Assembly: GCA_945897365.1 (NCBI GenBank)
Contig: CAMDFD010000014.1
Coordinates: forward strand, 1 to 64,000
Reading direction: 5' to 3'
Length of the DNA: 64,000 nt
Origin: Bordetella parapertussis
GTDB lineage: Bacteria; Pseudomonadota; Gammaproteobacteria; Burkholderiales; Burkholderiaceae_B
The notes below the pieces were generated by a model. It did not search any database. It saw only the letters and a list, made by a program, of their open reading frames with translations, and was not told the origin of the DNA. Positions 16,971-25,212 of the stretch are shown in pieces. The position numbers and the translations under genes are program-made. How positions within the stretch are numbered: the first letter of the stretch is position 1; each line of letters begins with the position of its first letter.

Positions 16971-17783
16971 ATGAAGAACTCCCACCCCACCGACAGTTTG
17001 GTCATCGCAGGCAAGGCCTACCAATCTCGACTCCTCGTCGGTACCGGTAAATATCAGGATTTCGAACAAACGCGCTTGGCGATCGACGCCAGCGGTGCCG
17101 AAATCATTACGGTCGCGATCCGCCGCACCAATATCGGTCAGCACGCCAACGAGCCTAGCCTACTCGAGTATTTGCCGCCCCACCAATTCACCTTGCTACC
17201 CAATACGGCGGGTTGTTATAGCGCCGAAGACGCCGTCCGCACCCTGCGTCTCGCACGCGAACTGCTTGATGGACACCGACTCGTTAAACTCGAAGTCCTC
17301 GGCGATCCACATACCTTGTTTCCAAATATGCCCGAGACACTCGCCGCAGCGAAAACTCTCGTCGCCGATGGTTTTGACGTGATGGTGTATTGCACCGACG
17401 ATCCTGTGCAATGCCGCATGCTTGAGGATATTGGCTGTGTCGCTGTCATGCCTCTCGCCTCACTGATTGGCTCCGGTATGGGCATTCTCAACCCCTGGAA
17501 CTTGCGTCTCATTATTGACCAAGCGCGCGTGCCGGTCCTTGTTGACGCCGGGGTCGGCACAGCCTCCGATGCAGCGATTGCCATGGAGCTTGGCTGCGAT
17601 GGCGTTCTCATGAATACTGCCATCGCAGGTGCGCAGCAACCCGTCTTGATGGCCAGCGCCATGAAAAAAGGCGTCCAAGCCGGTCGCGAAGCCTTCCTCG
17701 CCGGACGCGTCCCCCGCAAAACATACCAGGCCGCTCCGAGTTCGCCCACCACAGGTTTGATTGCCCCCAAGAGCAGCACATGA
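16971..17783 (+). CDS. thiG: Thiazole synthase ThiG
   Basis: Forms the thiazole phosphate ring of thiamin from deoxyxylulose phosphate, dehydroglycine and the sulfur carried by ThiS. From ATG 16971 the product is 270 residues, full length. Key segments: LVGTGKYQDFEQT at the N-terminus, VAIRRTNIGQ, NTAGCYSAEDAVRTLRLARE, KLEVLGD and the C-terminal phosphate site VDAGVGTASDAAIAMELGCD. ThiS and ThiO/ThiH genes, usually adjacent, are missing here. It lies 29 bases after btuF with no room for its own promoter-leader, and overlaps thiD by four bases. Confidence 0.97.
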   Translation: MKNSHPTDSLVIAGKAYQSRLLVGTGKYQDFEQTRLAIDASGAEIITVAIRRTNIGQHANEPSLLEYLPPHQFTLLPNTAGCYSAEDAVRTLRLARELLDGHRLVKLEVLGDPHTLFPNMPETLAAAKTLVADGFDVMVYCTDDPVQCRMLEDIGCVAVMPLASLIGSGMGILNPWNLRLIIDQARVPVLVDAGVGTASDAAIAMELGCDGVLMNTAIAGAQQPVLMASAMKKGVQAGREAFLAGRVPRKTYQAAPSSPTTGLIAPKSST

Positions 17784-18631
17784 GCGCCCACGAATCGACA
17801 CGTCAGATTCCCAATACGCTGACGATTGCAGGCATGGACCCCTCCGGCGGTGCGGGCATTTTGGCGGATGTCAAAGCGATGAGCGCGCTAGGTGCCTACG
17901 CTTGTGCGGTGGTCGCTGCCCTAACAGCTCAAAACACGCAGGCGGTGACGGATATTTCGCCCGTTAATCCCCAATTTGTTCGGGCACAGCTCGATACGCT
18001 GTTTGCGGATGTCAAGATCCATGCCGCAAAAATCGGTATGCTCGGTCAAACAGGCGTCATTGAGGTGGTGGCCGATCGGCTAGGACACTTCAAGCCCGAA
18101 CACATCGTCTTGGATCCCGTCATGGTGGCCAAGAGCGGTGACCTGCTTCTCGAACAAAAAGCCGTCGGCGCGCTGAGAGAGCAGTTGCTCCCCCTTGCCA
18201 CCATCCTGACACCAAATCTGCCAGAAGCGGGCGTTTTACTAGAAATGCGCAGTGTCGAGACCGTACGAGAAATGCGCCGCGTTGCCGAACGTCTGCGCAA
18301 CCTGATGACGCACTCTGGACACCGTTGGGTGCTCGTCAAGGGCGGTCATCTCCCTGGGAATGACACCATCGACATCCTTCACGATGGTGATCAGATGATC
18401 GAGTTGCCCGGTCATCGCATCCCGACGCGCAACACGCACGGGACAGGCTGCACCCTCTCCTCGGCGATCACGGCCCTCTTGCCACAAACGCAGACCGTAC
18501 CCGAAGCCACTCAGAAAGCAAAAGACTACTTGGTTCAGGCGATTTTGCATGCTGAGGACCTGCGTGTGGGTCAAGGACATGGCCCTGTCCACCACTTTCA
18601 CCAACTCTGGTCAGGAAAACCCTTACAATAA
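17780..18631 (+). CDS. thiD: Hydroxymethylpyrimidine/phosphomethylpyrimidine kinase ThiD
   Basis: Phosphorylates hydroxymethylpyrimidine twice to give the diphosphate used for thiamin assembly. The 283-residue product has the ribokinase-like fold: AGMDPSGGAGILADVKAMSA at the N-terminus (substrate loop), the DPVMVAKSGDLLL segment and the anion hole motif RNTHGTGCTLSSAI with the catalytic region near residue 220. It overlaps thiG by ATGA. It is the last gene of the run beginning at btuB; a perfect hairpin covers its stop codon. Confidence 0.96.
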   Translation: MSAHESTRQIPNTLTIAGMDPSGGAGILADVKAMSALGAYACAVVAALTAQNTQAVTDISPVNPQFVRAQLDTLFADVKIHAAKIGMLGQTGVIEVVADRLGHFKPEHIVLDPVMVAKSGDLLLEQKAVGALREQLLPLATILTPNLPEAGVLLEMRSVETVREMRRVAERLRNLMTHSGHRWVLVKGGHLPGNDTIDILHDGDQMIELPGHRIPTRNTHGTGCTLSSAITALLPQTQTVPEATQKAKDYLVQAILHAEDLRVGQGHGPVHHFHQLWSGKPLQ

Positions 18632-18640
18632 GGGTTTTCC
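18614..18640 (+). terminator. Terminator overlapping the thiD stop codon
   Basis: GGAAAACCCTTA (18614-18625) pairs perfectly with TAAGGGTTTTCC (18629-18640) around a three-base loop; the thiD stop TAA is the first three bases of the 3' arm. A T-run is inside the stem (TTTT at 18635-18638). It probably closes the btuB-thiD transcript. Confidence 0.7.
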
Positions 18641-18686
18641 GCCATTTGACATTGTTGGGCGACTGACTTGTTGCCCCATTGATTTT

Positions 18687-19367
18687 ATGAAAGCTAATAC
18701 TTTGCCTGATATCGAGCGCGCGCGCATCAATATGATCGAACAACAGATTCGTCCTTGGGACGTTTCTAACAGCAATGTGCTTGAGGCGCTCTTTAACGTT
18801 AAACGTGAGCTCTTTGTTCCCCCGAGCTACCGCGCTTTCGCGTTTTCGGATCTTGAGATTCCGCTGACCATTTCCTCGGGGGAAACGCATCAGACGATGC
18901 TCGCACCCAAACTCGAAGCCAAGTTCACACAACTGCTTCAGCTCAAAGAGGATGACTGCGTCCTCGAAGTCGGCACGGGTTCCGGCTATCAGGCCGCCTT
19001 GCTGGCGCACATCGCACGCGGTGTGACCTCCGTTGACATCGATCCACGTTTGGCCGCTTTTGCACAGCTCAACCTTCAGCAAGCAGGCATTTCAAACGTC
19101 AAGGTTGAAATAGGTGACGCTAGCAACGGCTGGGGGACAACCGAATATGATGCGATTTTGGTGACCGGCGCGGTGGCCGCCATACCGGATGCGCTCAAGT
19201 ATCAGCTTTGCGAAGGTGGGCGTATGGTGGTTGTGGTGGGTCAAGCCCCTGCGATGACGGCTTACTGTGTCACACGCACAACTGCCGCTAGTTTTGAAAC
19301 AACACCCTTGTTTGAAACCGTCATTAAACCTCTGAGCGGCACGCGTCCTTCCAAGTTTAAGTTCTAA
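18687..19367 (+). CDS. Protein-L-isoaspartate O-methyltransferase-like protein
   Basis: SAM-dependent methyltransferase of the isoaspartate-repair (Pcm) family, 226 residues from ATG 18687. The SAM-binding motif I reads LEVGTGSGYQ at 93-102 and a further acidic loop follows at VDIDPR. In place of the usual Pcm substrate segment around GQTISQP it has SSGETHQTML (63-72), as in a paralogous group common in beta-proteobacteria, so repair of isoaspartate is not certain. In relatives this gene often precedes a rhodanese and tolC; neither follows here. It ends in a four-base convergent overlap with rfaE2. Confidence 0.85.
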   Translation: MKANTLPDIERARINMIEQQIRPWDVSNSNVLEALFNVKRELFVPPSYRAFAFSDLEIPLTISSGETHQTMLAPKLEAKFTQLLQLKEDDCVLEVGTGSGYQAALLAHIARGVTSVDIDPRLAAFAQLNLQQAGISNVKVEIGDASNGWGTTEYDAILVTGAVAAIPDALKYQLCEGGRMVVVVGQAPAMTAYCVTRTTAASFETTPLFETVIKPLSGTRPSKFKF

Positions 19368-19849
19368 GCTTGGCGAATCTTTGTCACCAAGGCGGTCGTC
19401 GAACGCGCAAACTCGAACGGGATTGCGACTGCTTTGCCGCCCCATGACTCCACCAGCTTGGTTTCTGCCAAGGTCTGCATGTCGTAATCGCCGCCTTTAA
19501 CGATGATGTCTGGTCGGAGCAAACCGATCAACGCGACGGGGGTGTCTTCATCAAAAAAAGTCACGGCATCCACGCACGCTAGCGAAGCAAGCAAAGCCGC
19601 ACGATCCTGCTCGTGATTGAGGGGCCGATCCGCCCCCTTGCCCAAACGGCGCGCCGAGGCATCCGTATTAATCGCCACCACTAACGTGCCGCCAAGCTGG
19701 GCAGCCTGATCCAGATAGGTCACATGGCCACGGTGCAAAATATCAAAAACACCATTCGTAAACACCACGGGGCGAACCCAGTCCCCGCGGGCGATGTGTT
19801 GTGCACAGGCCTGGGGAGACAGGATTTTGCGTTCAAACCGGGCAGCCAT
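19364..19849 (-). CDS. rfaE2: D-glycero-beta-D-manno-heptose 1-phosphate adenylyltransferase
   Basis: Activates heptose 1-phosphate to ADP-heptose for the LPS inner core. The 161-residue product is the stand-alone nucleotidyltransferase half of the bifunctional HldE; the kinase half must be elsewhere, as is normal in beta-proteobacteria. The nucleotide-binding motif is TNGVFDILHRGH with HRGH at 39-42, and the later segment is FEFARSTTALVTKIR. The start at ATG 19849 is preferred; two TTG codons precede it. The isomerase that feeds this pathway, gmhA, is at 44.8 kb. Confidence 0.93.
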   Translation of the reverse strand: MAARFERKILSPQACAQHIARGDWVRPVVFTNGVFDILHRGHVTYLDQAAQLGGTLVVAINTDASARRLGKGADRPLNHEQDRAALLASLACVDAVTFFDEDTPVALIGLLRPDIIVKGGDYDMQTLAETKLVESWGGKAVAIPFEFARSTTALVTKIRQA

Positions 19850-19864
19850 CAACAACCCCGCTCC

Positions 19865-20746
19865 TTAGGCCACCGAAGGTTTGGTATCGGGCGTGATCAA
19901 GGGCACTGCTCTTAACAACTCTTTACGATAACGATTCAAATCCTGAACCGACTTAAAAGAACTGTCCATCAGCAAAGACATGTTGTGCAAAATACGCGTA
20001 CTCACCTTGCCTTCCCAGACTTTGTCAAAATGAATTTGATGATCGAGCCAACGCTCAAGCCAACCGGGCTCAGGCAACTTGGACTGCACCGTGTCATCAG
20101 GAAACATATCCTTATTCACGTGCAAATTGGTGGGATGCAGCGCTTGAGGCGTGCGATGCGCCGAAGCCATTAACACACCAATTTTTGCAAAGGCCATCCG
20201 CGCCTGCGTCGCAATTTCGCTCCCACGCTGCGTCAAGGCGCGCTTCATATAGCGTAAATAGGCACCGGCGTGTCGAGCCTCATCTTGTGCGATCACGTTG
20301 TAGATCGCCTTGATCACAGGCTCTGTGTGCCAGTCCGCCGCGCGTCGATACCAATGATTCAGACGCACCTCACCACAAAAGTGCAGCATCAATGTTTCAA
20401 GAGGGGGCGCTGGATCGAACTCAAAGCGAACGCGGTGCAGCTCCTCTTCGGTCGGGACAAGATCGGGCGCGAAGCGACGCAAATATTCAATCAATACCAA
20501 GGAATGTTTTTGTTCTTCGAAAAACCAAACCGACATAAAGGCAGAAAAATCACTGTCGTCGCGGTTGTCACGCAGGAACATTTCTGTCGCAGGCAGTGCA
20601 GCCCATTCTGTGATGGCATTCATCTTGATCGTTTGCGCCTGCTCATCGGTGAGCTTGCTCCGATCAAAATCGTGCCAAGGAATATCCGTGGCCATATTCC
20701 AGCGCACCGACTCCATGGACTTGAAAAGTTCTGTGTAAAGCATCAT
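19865..20746 (-). CDS. Ferritin-like diiron protein resembling acyl-ACP desaturase
   Basis: A 293-residue helical protein with a diiron site of the ferritin-like superfamily. Candidate ligands are a glutamate at 47 or 55, EEQKH at 77-81, E126 in GEVRLNH, and DEARH at 155-159. The two ExxH pairs resemble soluble acyl-ACP desaturases, which insert a double bond using oxygen and ferredoxin. No membrane helices or signal peptide are apparent. It sits 15 bases upstream of rfaE2 on the same strand, with ubiB further upstream behind a 76-base gap. Whether it desaturates fatty acids, hydroxylates another substrate or does neither cannot be told; a link to lipid A or quinone metabolism would be guesswork. 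Confidence 0.75.
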   Translation of the reverse strand: MMLYTELFKSMESVRWNMATDIPWHDFDRSKLTDEQAQTIKMNAITEWAALPATEMFLRDNRDDSDFSAFMSVWFFEEQKHSLVLIEYLRRFAPDLVPTEEELHRVRFEFDPAPPLETLMLHFCGEVRLNHWYRRAADWHTEPVIKAIYNVIAQDEARHAGAYLRYMKRALTQRGSEIATQARMAFAKIGVLMASAHRTPQALHPTNLHVNKDMFPDDTVQSKLPEPGWLERWLDHQIHFDKVWEGKVSTRILHNMSLLMDSSFKSVQDLNRYRKELLRAVPLITPDTKPSVA

Positions 20747-20822
20747 TTACTGCCTTAAAGATTCAGCTCAGATCGTTTTCACATAAAACAGTGATCTGTG
20801 GCTAAAGGTTTAACTAACAAAT

Positions 20823-22376
20823 TCATCGAATGAGCGCCCAAAGCGCCACACCCAATGCCAGGGCGGCTACGCCCGTTAAAGCAACCAGCAAACGATTACC
20901 CTGCTCGCGCGCTTTGCGCGAGCGCTGTAACTCGGACAACACCGCGGACGAAACATCCGGACGCGTGAGTTGCGCATATAACAAACGTGGAAACTCTGGC
21001 AGCCACTGCGACCACTGCGTCGCTTCCTGCGTCAATTTCTTCTTAATTCCCTTGAAACCAACGCGCTCATGCATCCAACGCTCTAGGTAGGGTTTAGCCG
21101 TTTTCCACAAGTCTAACTGCGGATCAAGCTGACGTCCAAGTCCTTCGACATTGAGCAGGGTCTTTTGTAACAGGACCAATTGCGGTTGTATTTCAACATT
21201 AAACCGCCTTGATGTCTGGAAAAGACGTAATAACACTTGTCCAAGTGAGATTTCAGCCAACGGTCGATCAAAATAGGGTTCGCAGACCGCCCGCACGGCG
21301 CCTTCGAGTTCTTCTTCACGGGTCGTAGGCGGCACCCAGCCTGACTCGATGTGCAGCCGAGCCACTCTACGATAGTCTCGCTGAAAAAAGGCTAGAAAGT
21401 TTTGCGCCAAGTAGTTTTTATCGAACTCGGATAATGACCCAACAATACCGAAATCTAATGCGATATAGCGGCCAAGCGTCTCGGGGCGGTCCGACACATA
21501 GATGTTGCCAGGGTGCATGTCGGCATGAAAGAAACCGTCGTCAAAGACCTGAGTGAAAAAAATCTCCACGCCAGTTTGGGCGAGCTTGGGAATATCCACT
21601 CCAAGCAAGCGCAACTTTTCTATCTGGCTGACGGGAACACCGTACATGCGCTCCATCGTAAATACATTCGTCGCGCAATAATCCCACATCACCTCGGGAA
21701 CCCACAATAGATTCGGCCGAGGACCCTCGTTGGAGAAATTCCTGCGTAACTGACTGCAATTTGCGGCTTCTCTGAGTAGGTCCAACTCGTCGTGCAGATG
21801 CTTATCAAACTCGCCAACAACCTCGCGTGGTTTGAGTCGCCGGCCATCGGGCGCGAGCCGCTCGATGAGCCCTGCCAACACCCGCATCAAGGAGAGATCT
21901 TTGTCGATCACCTCCAGCATACCGGGCCTAAGCACCTTGACCGCGACCGACCTACCATCGTGTAACACTGCAAAATGCACCTGGGCGATCGAGGCGGATG
22001 CGACCGGATCTTTATCAAACTGCGCAAACAACTTAGACGTCGGTGCACCGAGCGCCGCCTCGATCATCGCCGCGGCCTCGTCAGACGGAAAAGGCGCAAC
22101 ACGATCTTGTAACAGCGTGAGCTCATCCGCGACGTCCGGCGGGATCAAATCGCGCCGCGTCGACAATACCTGACCAAATTTGACGAAAATCGGCCCCAAG
22201 GATTCAAGCGCAAGACGCAGCCTGAGTCCGCGCGGCATCTTTGGCTGGGAACCCAGCCTCACTAACCACAACAAGCGCACAGCGATAGGATGGTCAATAC
22301 CGGATAAAACCAATTCATCCAGTCGGTATCGCAAAGCGACGACGATGATCCGCGTCAAGCGCGGCAAGGACATCAT
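20823..22376 (-). CDS. ubiB: Ubiquinone biosynthesis kinase-like protein UbiB
   Basis: Atypical kinase-like ATPase of the ABC1/ADCK family needed for aerobic ubiquinone synthesis, bound to the inner membrane. The 517-residue product has the family KxGQ motif KFGQ at 66-69 followed by STRRDLIP, and the kinase-like core with HADMHPGNI and the DFG-like ALDFGIVG. Its C-terminus LLVALTGVAALALGVALWAL forms one or two membrane helices. It overlaps ubiJ by four bases, as in the usual ubiE-ubiJ-ubiB operon. Confidence 0.96.
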   Translation of the reverse strand: MMSLPRLTRIIVVALRYRLDELVLSGIDHPIAVRLLWLVRLGSQPKMPRGLRLRLALESLGPIFVKFGQVLSTRRDLIPPDVADELTLLQDRVAPFPSDEAAAMIEAALGAPTSKLFAQFDKDPVASASIAQVHFAVLHDGRSVAVKVLRPGMLEVIDKDLSLMRVLAGLIERLAPDGRRLKPREVVGEFDKHLHDELDLLREAANCSQLRRNFSNEGPRPNLLWVPEVMWDYCATNVFTMERMYGVPVSQIEKLRLLGVDIPKLAQTGVEIFFTQVFDDGFFHADMHPGNIYVSDRPETLGRYIALDFGIVGSLSEFDKNYLAQNFLAFFQRDYRRVARLHIESGWVPPTTREEELEGAVRAVCEPYFDRPLAEISLGQVLLRLFQTSRRFNVEIQPQLVLLQKTLLNVEGLGRQLDPQLDLWKTAKPYLERWMHERVGFKGIKKKLTQEATQWSQWLPEFPRLLYAQLTRPDVSSAVLSELQRSRKAREQGNRLLVALTGVAALALGVALWALIR

Positions 22377-23035
22377 GGTTTCGCTCCGACTGAACGCTCA
22401 ATCTTTTCGATTTTGCTCTGTAGGCGCAGCTGACGATGCTCGAGTCGTTCCAAGGATGCAAGCAACTGCGACTGCGTCGCGCGCTGCGTGAGCATTGCGG
22501 GCCGACCCACCAAGGCGTCCGTTTCCTCAGATAAATATTCAGCCACATTTTGTGTCAGACTCGAACCGAGGGTTTGAACCGCGCTCAGCGTCTGACGCAC
22601 GCTCTGCACGATACGGCGCGCGGGCACGTCACCTAGCCATTGCGCGAGTGCATCCTCGGGGTCGGGACGACACTCTCGGGCCAAATCAGACATCACTTGC
22701 GCCAATGCGGCCTGTCCCGAGACATGAACATATTCGGCGATATCCGGACGTCGCGCCTGATCAACAAAAGCAAAAGGACTGAGCTTTTCCAGCAAAATCT
22801 CTAGGGTGACGTCGGGCGACACCGACTCCTGCTCATGCACCAGCTTGCCATCGGACTCGATCCGCCAGTTGAGCTGAAAGCCCGCTACAACGATCCGCAC
22901 GGTTTTACCGGCGTGCTGAGCGAGGCGCTGCGCCGCCCAGACTTGCTGCTGAGTCAGCGTATTGAGCGCCAGAGCCATCGCCTGCGCTGGATGCACAGGT
23001 GCAAAACCGAAAAAAGTGGTGGAAATACGATTCAC
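22373..23035 (-). CDS. ubiJ: Ubiquinone biosynthesis accessory factor UbiJ
   Basis: SCP2-domain protein that, with UbiK, holds the soluble ubiquinone synthesis complex and its lipid intermediates. The SCP2-like part spans about the first 120 residues (RIVVAGFQLNWRIESDGKLV region), and a coiled coil closes the protein (SLERLEHRQLRLQSKIEKIE). The start is uncertain: GTG at 23035 (220 residues) is chosen, but TTG codons at 23089 or 23053 or ATG at 22978 are possible. It overlaps ubiB by four bases. Identification relies on position as much as on sequence, since the family is weakly conserved. Confidence 0.85.
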   Translation of the reverse strand: MNRISTTFFGFAPVHPAQAMALALNTLTQQQVWAAQRLAQHAGKTVRIVVAGFQLNWRIESDGKLVHEQESVSPDVTLEILLEKLSPFAFVDQARRPDIAEYVHVSGQAALAQVMSDLARECRPDPEDALAQWLGDVPARRIVQSVRQTLSAVQTLGSSLTQNVAEYLSEETDALVGRPAMLTQRATQSQLLASLERLEHRQLRLQSKIEKIERSVGAKP

Positions 23036-23140
23036 CTTAAAGTGACAAACCAAGCCTTTGGGACGCAGCGCCTCGCACTGTCGTAGCAAGTATTTTTGGC
23101 ATCATTCACTATTTTAGCGGGTGTGGCGGTTCAGCCCAAA

Positions 23141-23168
23141 CAAAACGCCCGCAAAGGCGGGCGTTTTG
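23141..23168 (-). terminator. Terminator after the Tim44-like gene
   Basis: CAAAACGCCCGC (23141-23152) pairs with GCGGGCGTTTTG (23157-23168) with a four-base loop. Both arms carry an A or T run, so it could work in either direction; on the minus strand it follows the Tim44-like gene by 27 bases and separates it from ubiJ. Confidence 0.85.
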
Positions 23169-23195
23169 TCTGATTGACATCATGCAACTAGGGGA

Positions 23196-24179
23196 TCAGC
23201 TCGCTTGGCTGACGGGTACCTGCTGAATACCCGCGAGCAACCAACCACCTTGCTCAGGCTTGAACAGATTCCAGACCTCTTCAAAACGGAACGCCTCGGC
23301 ACCAGCTTGCTCTCTAAGCATGCCCGAGAAACGTACGCTCGCCAAGTGGCCATCACTGACCTTTTCGATACCAAGCAGCTCAGCATTCAACAAAACCACT
23401 TCCGTGTGATTTTCCTCAATACGATCGCTGAGTTGAGCTTGCAGCTCTTTCATCAGGTCGTCCGTCAGGAAAGTACGCATCTCTGCGATGTTGCCACTGT
23501 CCCAGACTTTTTGAATCGAAACGAACTGCTTTTTGGCTTCGCTCAAGAAACGTTGCGTATCAAAGTCGACAGGAATAAACCAATTTTGATCTGGTGCTGG
23601 TGCATCGGAACCAAAACCCGCTGCTGACATCGAACCCGTTGCGGTTGACGGCAAGGATACGGGCGCCTGCGCCGCAGGCTCACTGGTCTCGCGCCACATG
23701 GCGTTGTTGTTTTGATTTGACATTCCACGCGCATCCGCACCCGCTCCCTGCGCAGCAGGCTGAGGGCCACGCATTCTGCGCATGATGAACATCACGCCAA
23801 ACACGACCACACCGGCAATCAGCGCCAGCACCAAGAAGTCGGCGAAAGCGCCGCCCAAACCTAAGTGAGACATGAGCGCCGCGATACCCAGACCGGCGGC
23901 AATGCCGGCTAAGGGGCCAAGCCAGCGGGAAGCGCCAGAGGCGGCTGCCGCGCCGGCAGCGCCGGCAGCAGGGGCTGCGGCGGCACTACGCTGCGTTGTG
24001 TTGCTTGTCGCGGCAGCAGGCTGAGCAGCCTTTTGGCTCGTGACGTTCGAGGACTGACGGCCAGCGTTGCTACCCTTGCCCGCACGGGCGGCTTCGGCAT
24101 CGAAGGCCACGGCGGTGAGGGCCAATCCGCTCACAGCGACCAACGCTGCAGCAAAGAAACGAATCAAAGGACGTGACAT
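23196..24179 (-). CDS. Tim44-like domain membrane protein
   Basis: A 327-residue protein with an N-terminal signal or membrane segment (residues 1-31), a low-complexity Ala/Ser/Gln-rich linker (about 35-82), two hydrophobic helices (about 86-104 and 112-133) ending in a positively charged stop (RRMRG), and a C-terminal Tim44-like domain from about 190 onward (DTQRFLSEAKKQFVSIQKVW). Bacterial Tim44-like proteins are poorly understood; the mitochondrial relative tethers the import motor to the membrane. It lies between ubiE and ubiJ, though a strong terminator separates it from ubiJ, so a role in quinone synthesis is only suggested by position. Confidence 0.82.
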   Translation of the reverse strand: MSRPLIRFFAAALVAVSGLALTAVAFDAEAARAGKGSNAGRQSSNVTSQKAAQPAAATSNTTQRSAAAAPAAGAAGAAAASGASRWLGPLAGIAAGLGIAALMSHLGLGGAFADFLVLALIAGVVVFGVMFIMRRMRGPQPAAQGAGADARGMSNQNNNAMWRETSEPAAQAPVSLPSTATGSMSAAGFGSDAPAPDQNWFIPVDFDTQRFLSEAKKQFVSIQKVWDSGNIAEMRTFLTDDLMKELQAQLSDRIEENHTEVVLLNAELLGIEKVSDGHLASVRFSGMLREQAGAEAFRFEEVWNLFKPEQGGWLLAGIQQVPVSQAS

Positions 24180-24343
24180 TGAGTGCTCCTGGGCGAATTT
24201 CGCCTGTCAAAAGAAATAGAAATAACTATAAAAAACCATACATCAAAACTGAATATAAGCTGAATTTTACCTGAATCTGACTAAAAGCTGAACAAATATA
24301 TGTATATAGAAACGGCAAGTGTTTAAAAGTTCCTTCTTGGCGT

Positions 24344-25084
24344 TCAGCCCAGCTTGACCCCTTCGTGCAAGGCCGTCAGCCCCGCCGATAAATTGAAATA
24401 TTGCACCCTTGAGAGGCCCGCGTGCTCGAGCATCCCCTTAAGGGTCTCTTGATCGGGATGCATGCGTATTGATTCGGCCAGATAACGATAACTATCCGCA
24501 TCTCCCGCGACTTTGCTCCCCAACCACGGCAAAATATTGAAGGAGTACCAATCATACGCGGGCGCAAGGGGTTTGGCGATGCGCGAAAATTCCAACACTA
24601 GGAGTTTGCCCCCAGGTCGCAACACCCGGGTCATCTCAGATAACGCACGATCCTTGTGTGTCATGTTACGTAACCCAAAGGCAACCGTGACACGATCGAA
24701 ATAATTGTCTGGGAAAGGCAGATATTCCGCGTCGCACACCGCACAGGGCAAGACCACGCCATCATCGAGGAGCCGATCGCGTCCGACGCGCAGCATGGAG
24801 TCATTAATGTCGGTGAGCCAGACTTCACCCTGCGCACCGGCCTTTTGGGCAAATGCGCGCGCGAGATCACCTGTTCCGCCTGCGATGTCGAGCACCTTCA
24901 TGCCCGGTCTGACAGCGGCCCGACCAATCGTAAACGCCTTCCAAACTCGGTGCAGGCCAGCGGACATCAGGTCGTTCATCACATCGTAGCGTGATGCAAC
25001 AGAATGAAAAACCTGAGCAACTTTGCCGGCCTTTTCGGACTCTTCGACGGTCTGAAAACCAAAGTGTGTCTTTTCTTGTGACAT
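24344..25084 (-). CDS. ubiE: Demethylmenaquinone/2-methoxy-benzoquinol methyltransferase UbiE
   Basis: SAM-dependent C-methyltransferase of ubiquinone synthesis. The 246-residue product begins MSQEKTHFGFQTVEESEKAG and carries the SAM motif LDIAGGTGDLARAF, the YDVMNDLMSAGLHRVWK segment and GLRNMTHKDRALSEM, all characteristic of UbiE. Full length. It heads the minus-strand group ubiE, Tim44-like, ubiJ, ubiB; 164 bases of AT-rich DNA without clear features (24180-24343) separate it from the Tim44-like gene. It diverges from pxpB, with 128 bases between the two. Confidence 0.97.
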   Translation of the reverse strand: MSQEKTHFGFQTVEESEKAGKVAQVFHSVASRYDVMNDLMSAGLHRVWKAFTIGRAAVRPGMKVLDIAGGTGDLARAFAQKAGAQGEVWLTDINDSMLRVGRDRLLDDGVVLPCAVCDAEYLPFPDNYFDRVTVAFGLRNMTHKDRALSEMTRVLRPGGKLLVLEFSRIAKPLAPAYDWYSFNILPWLGSKVAGDADSYRYLAESIRMHPDQETLKGMLEHAGLSRVQYFNLSAGLTALHEGVKLG

Positions 25085-25212
25085 AGCCTTTCACTTAAAT
25101 GAATGCAGTACTTAGTTTAATCTCTCGGACGTCATTTCATCTCTGAAAAAGGCATAAACTGAGGGAACTTTGCCGTGAGGCTTCACACTGCATTCTGAAC
25201 CACCCCTTCTGC

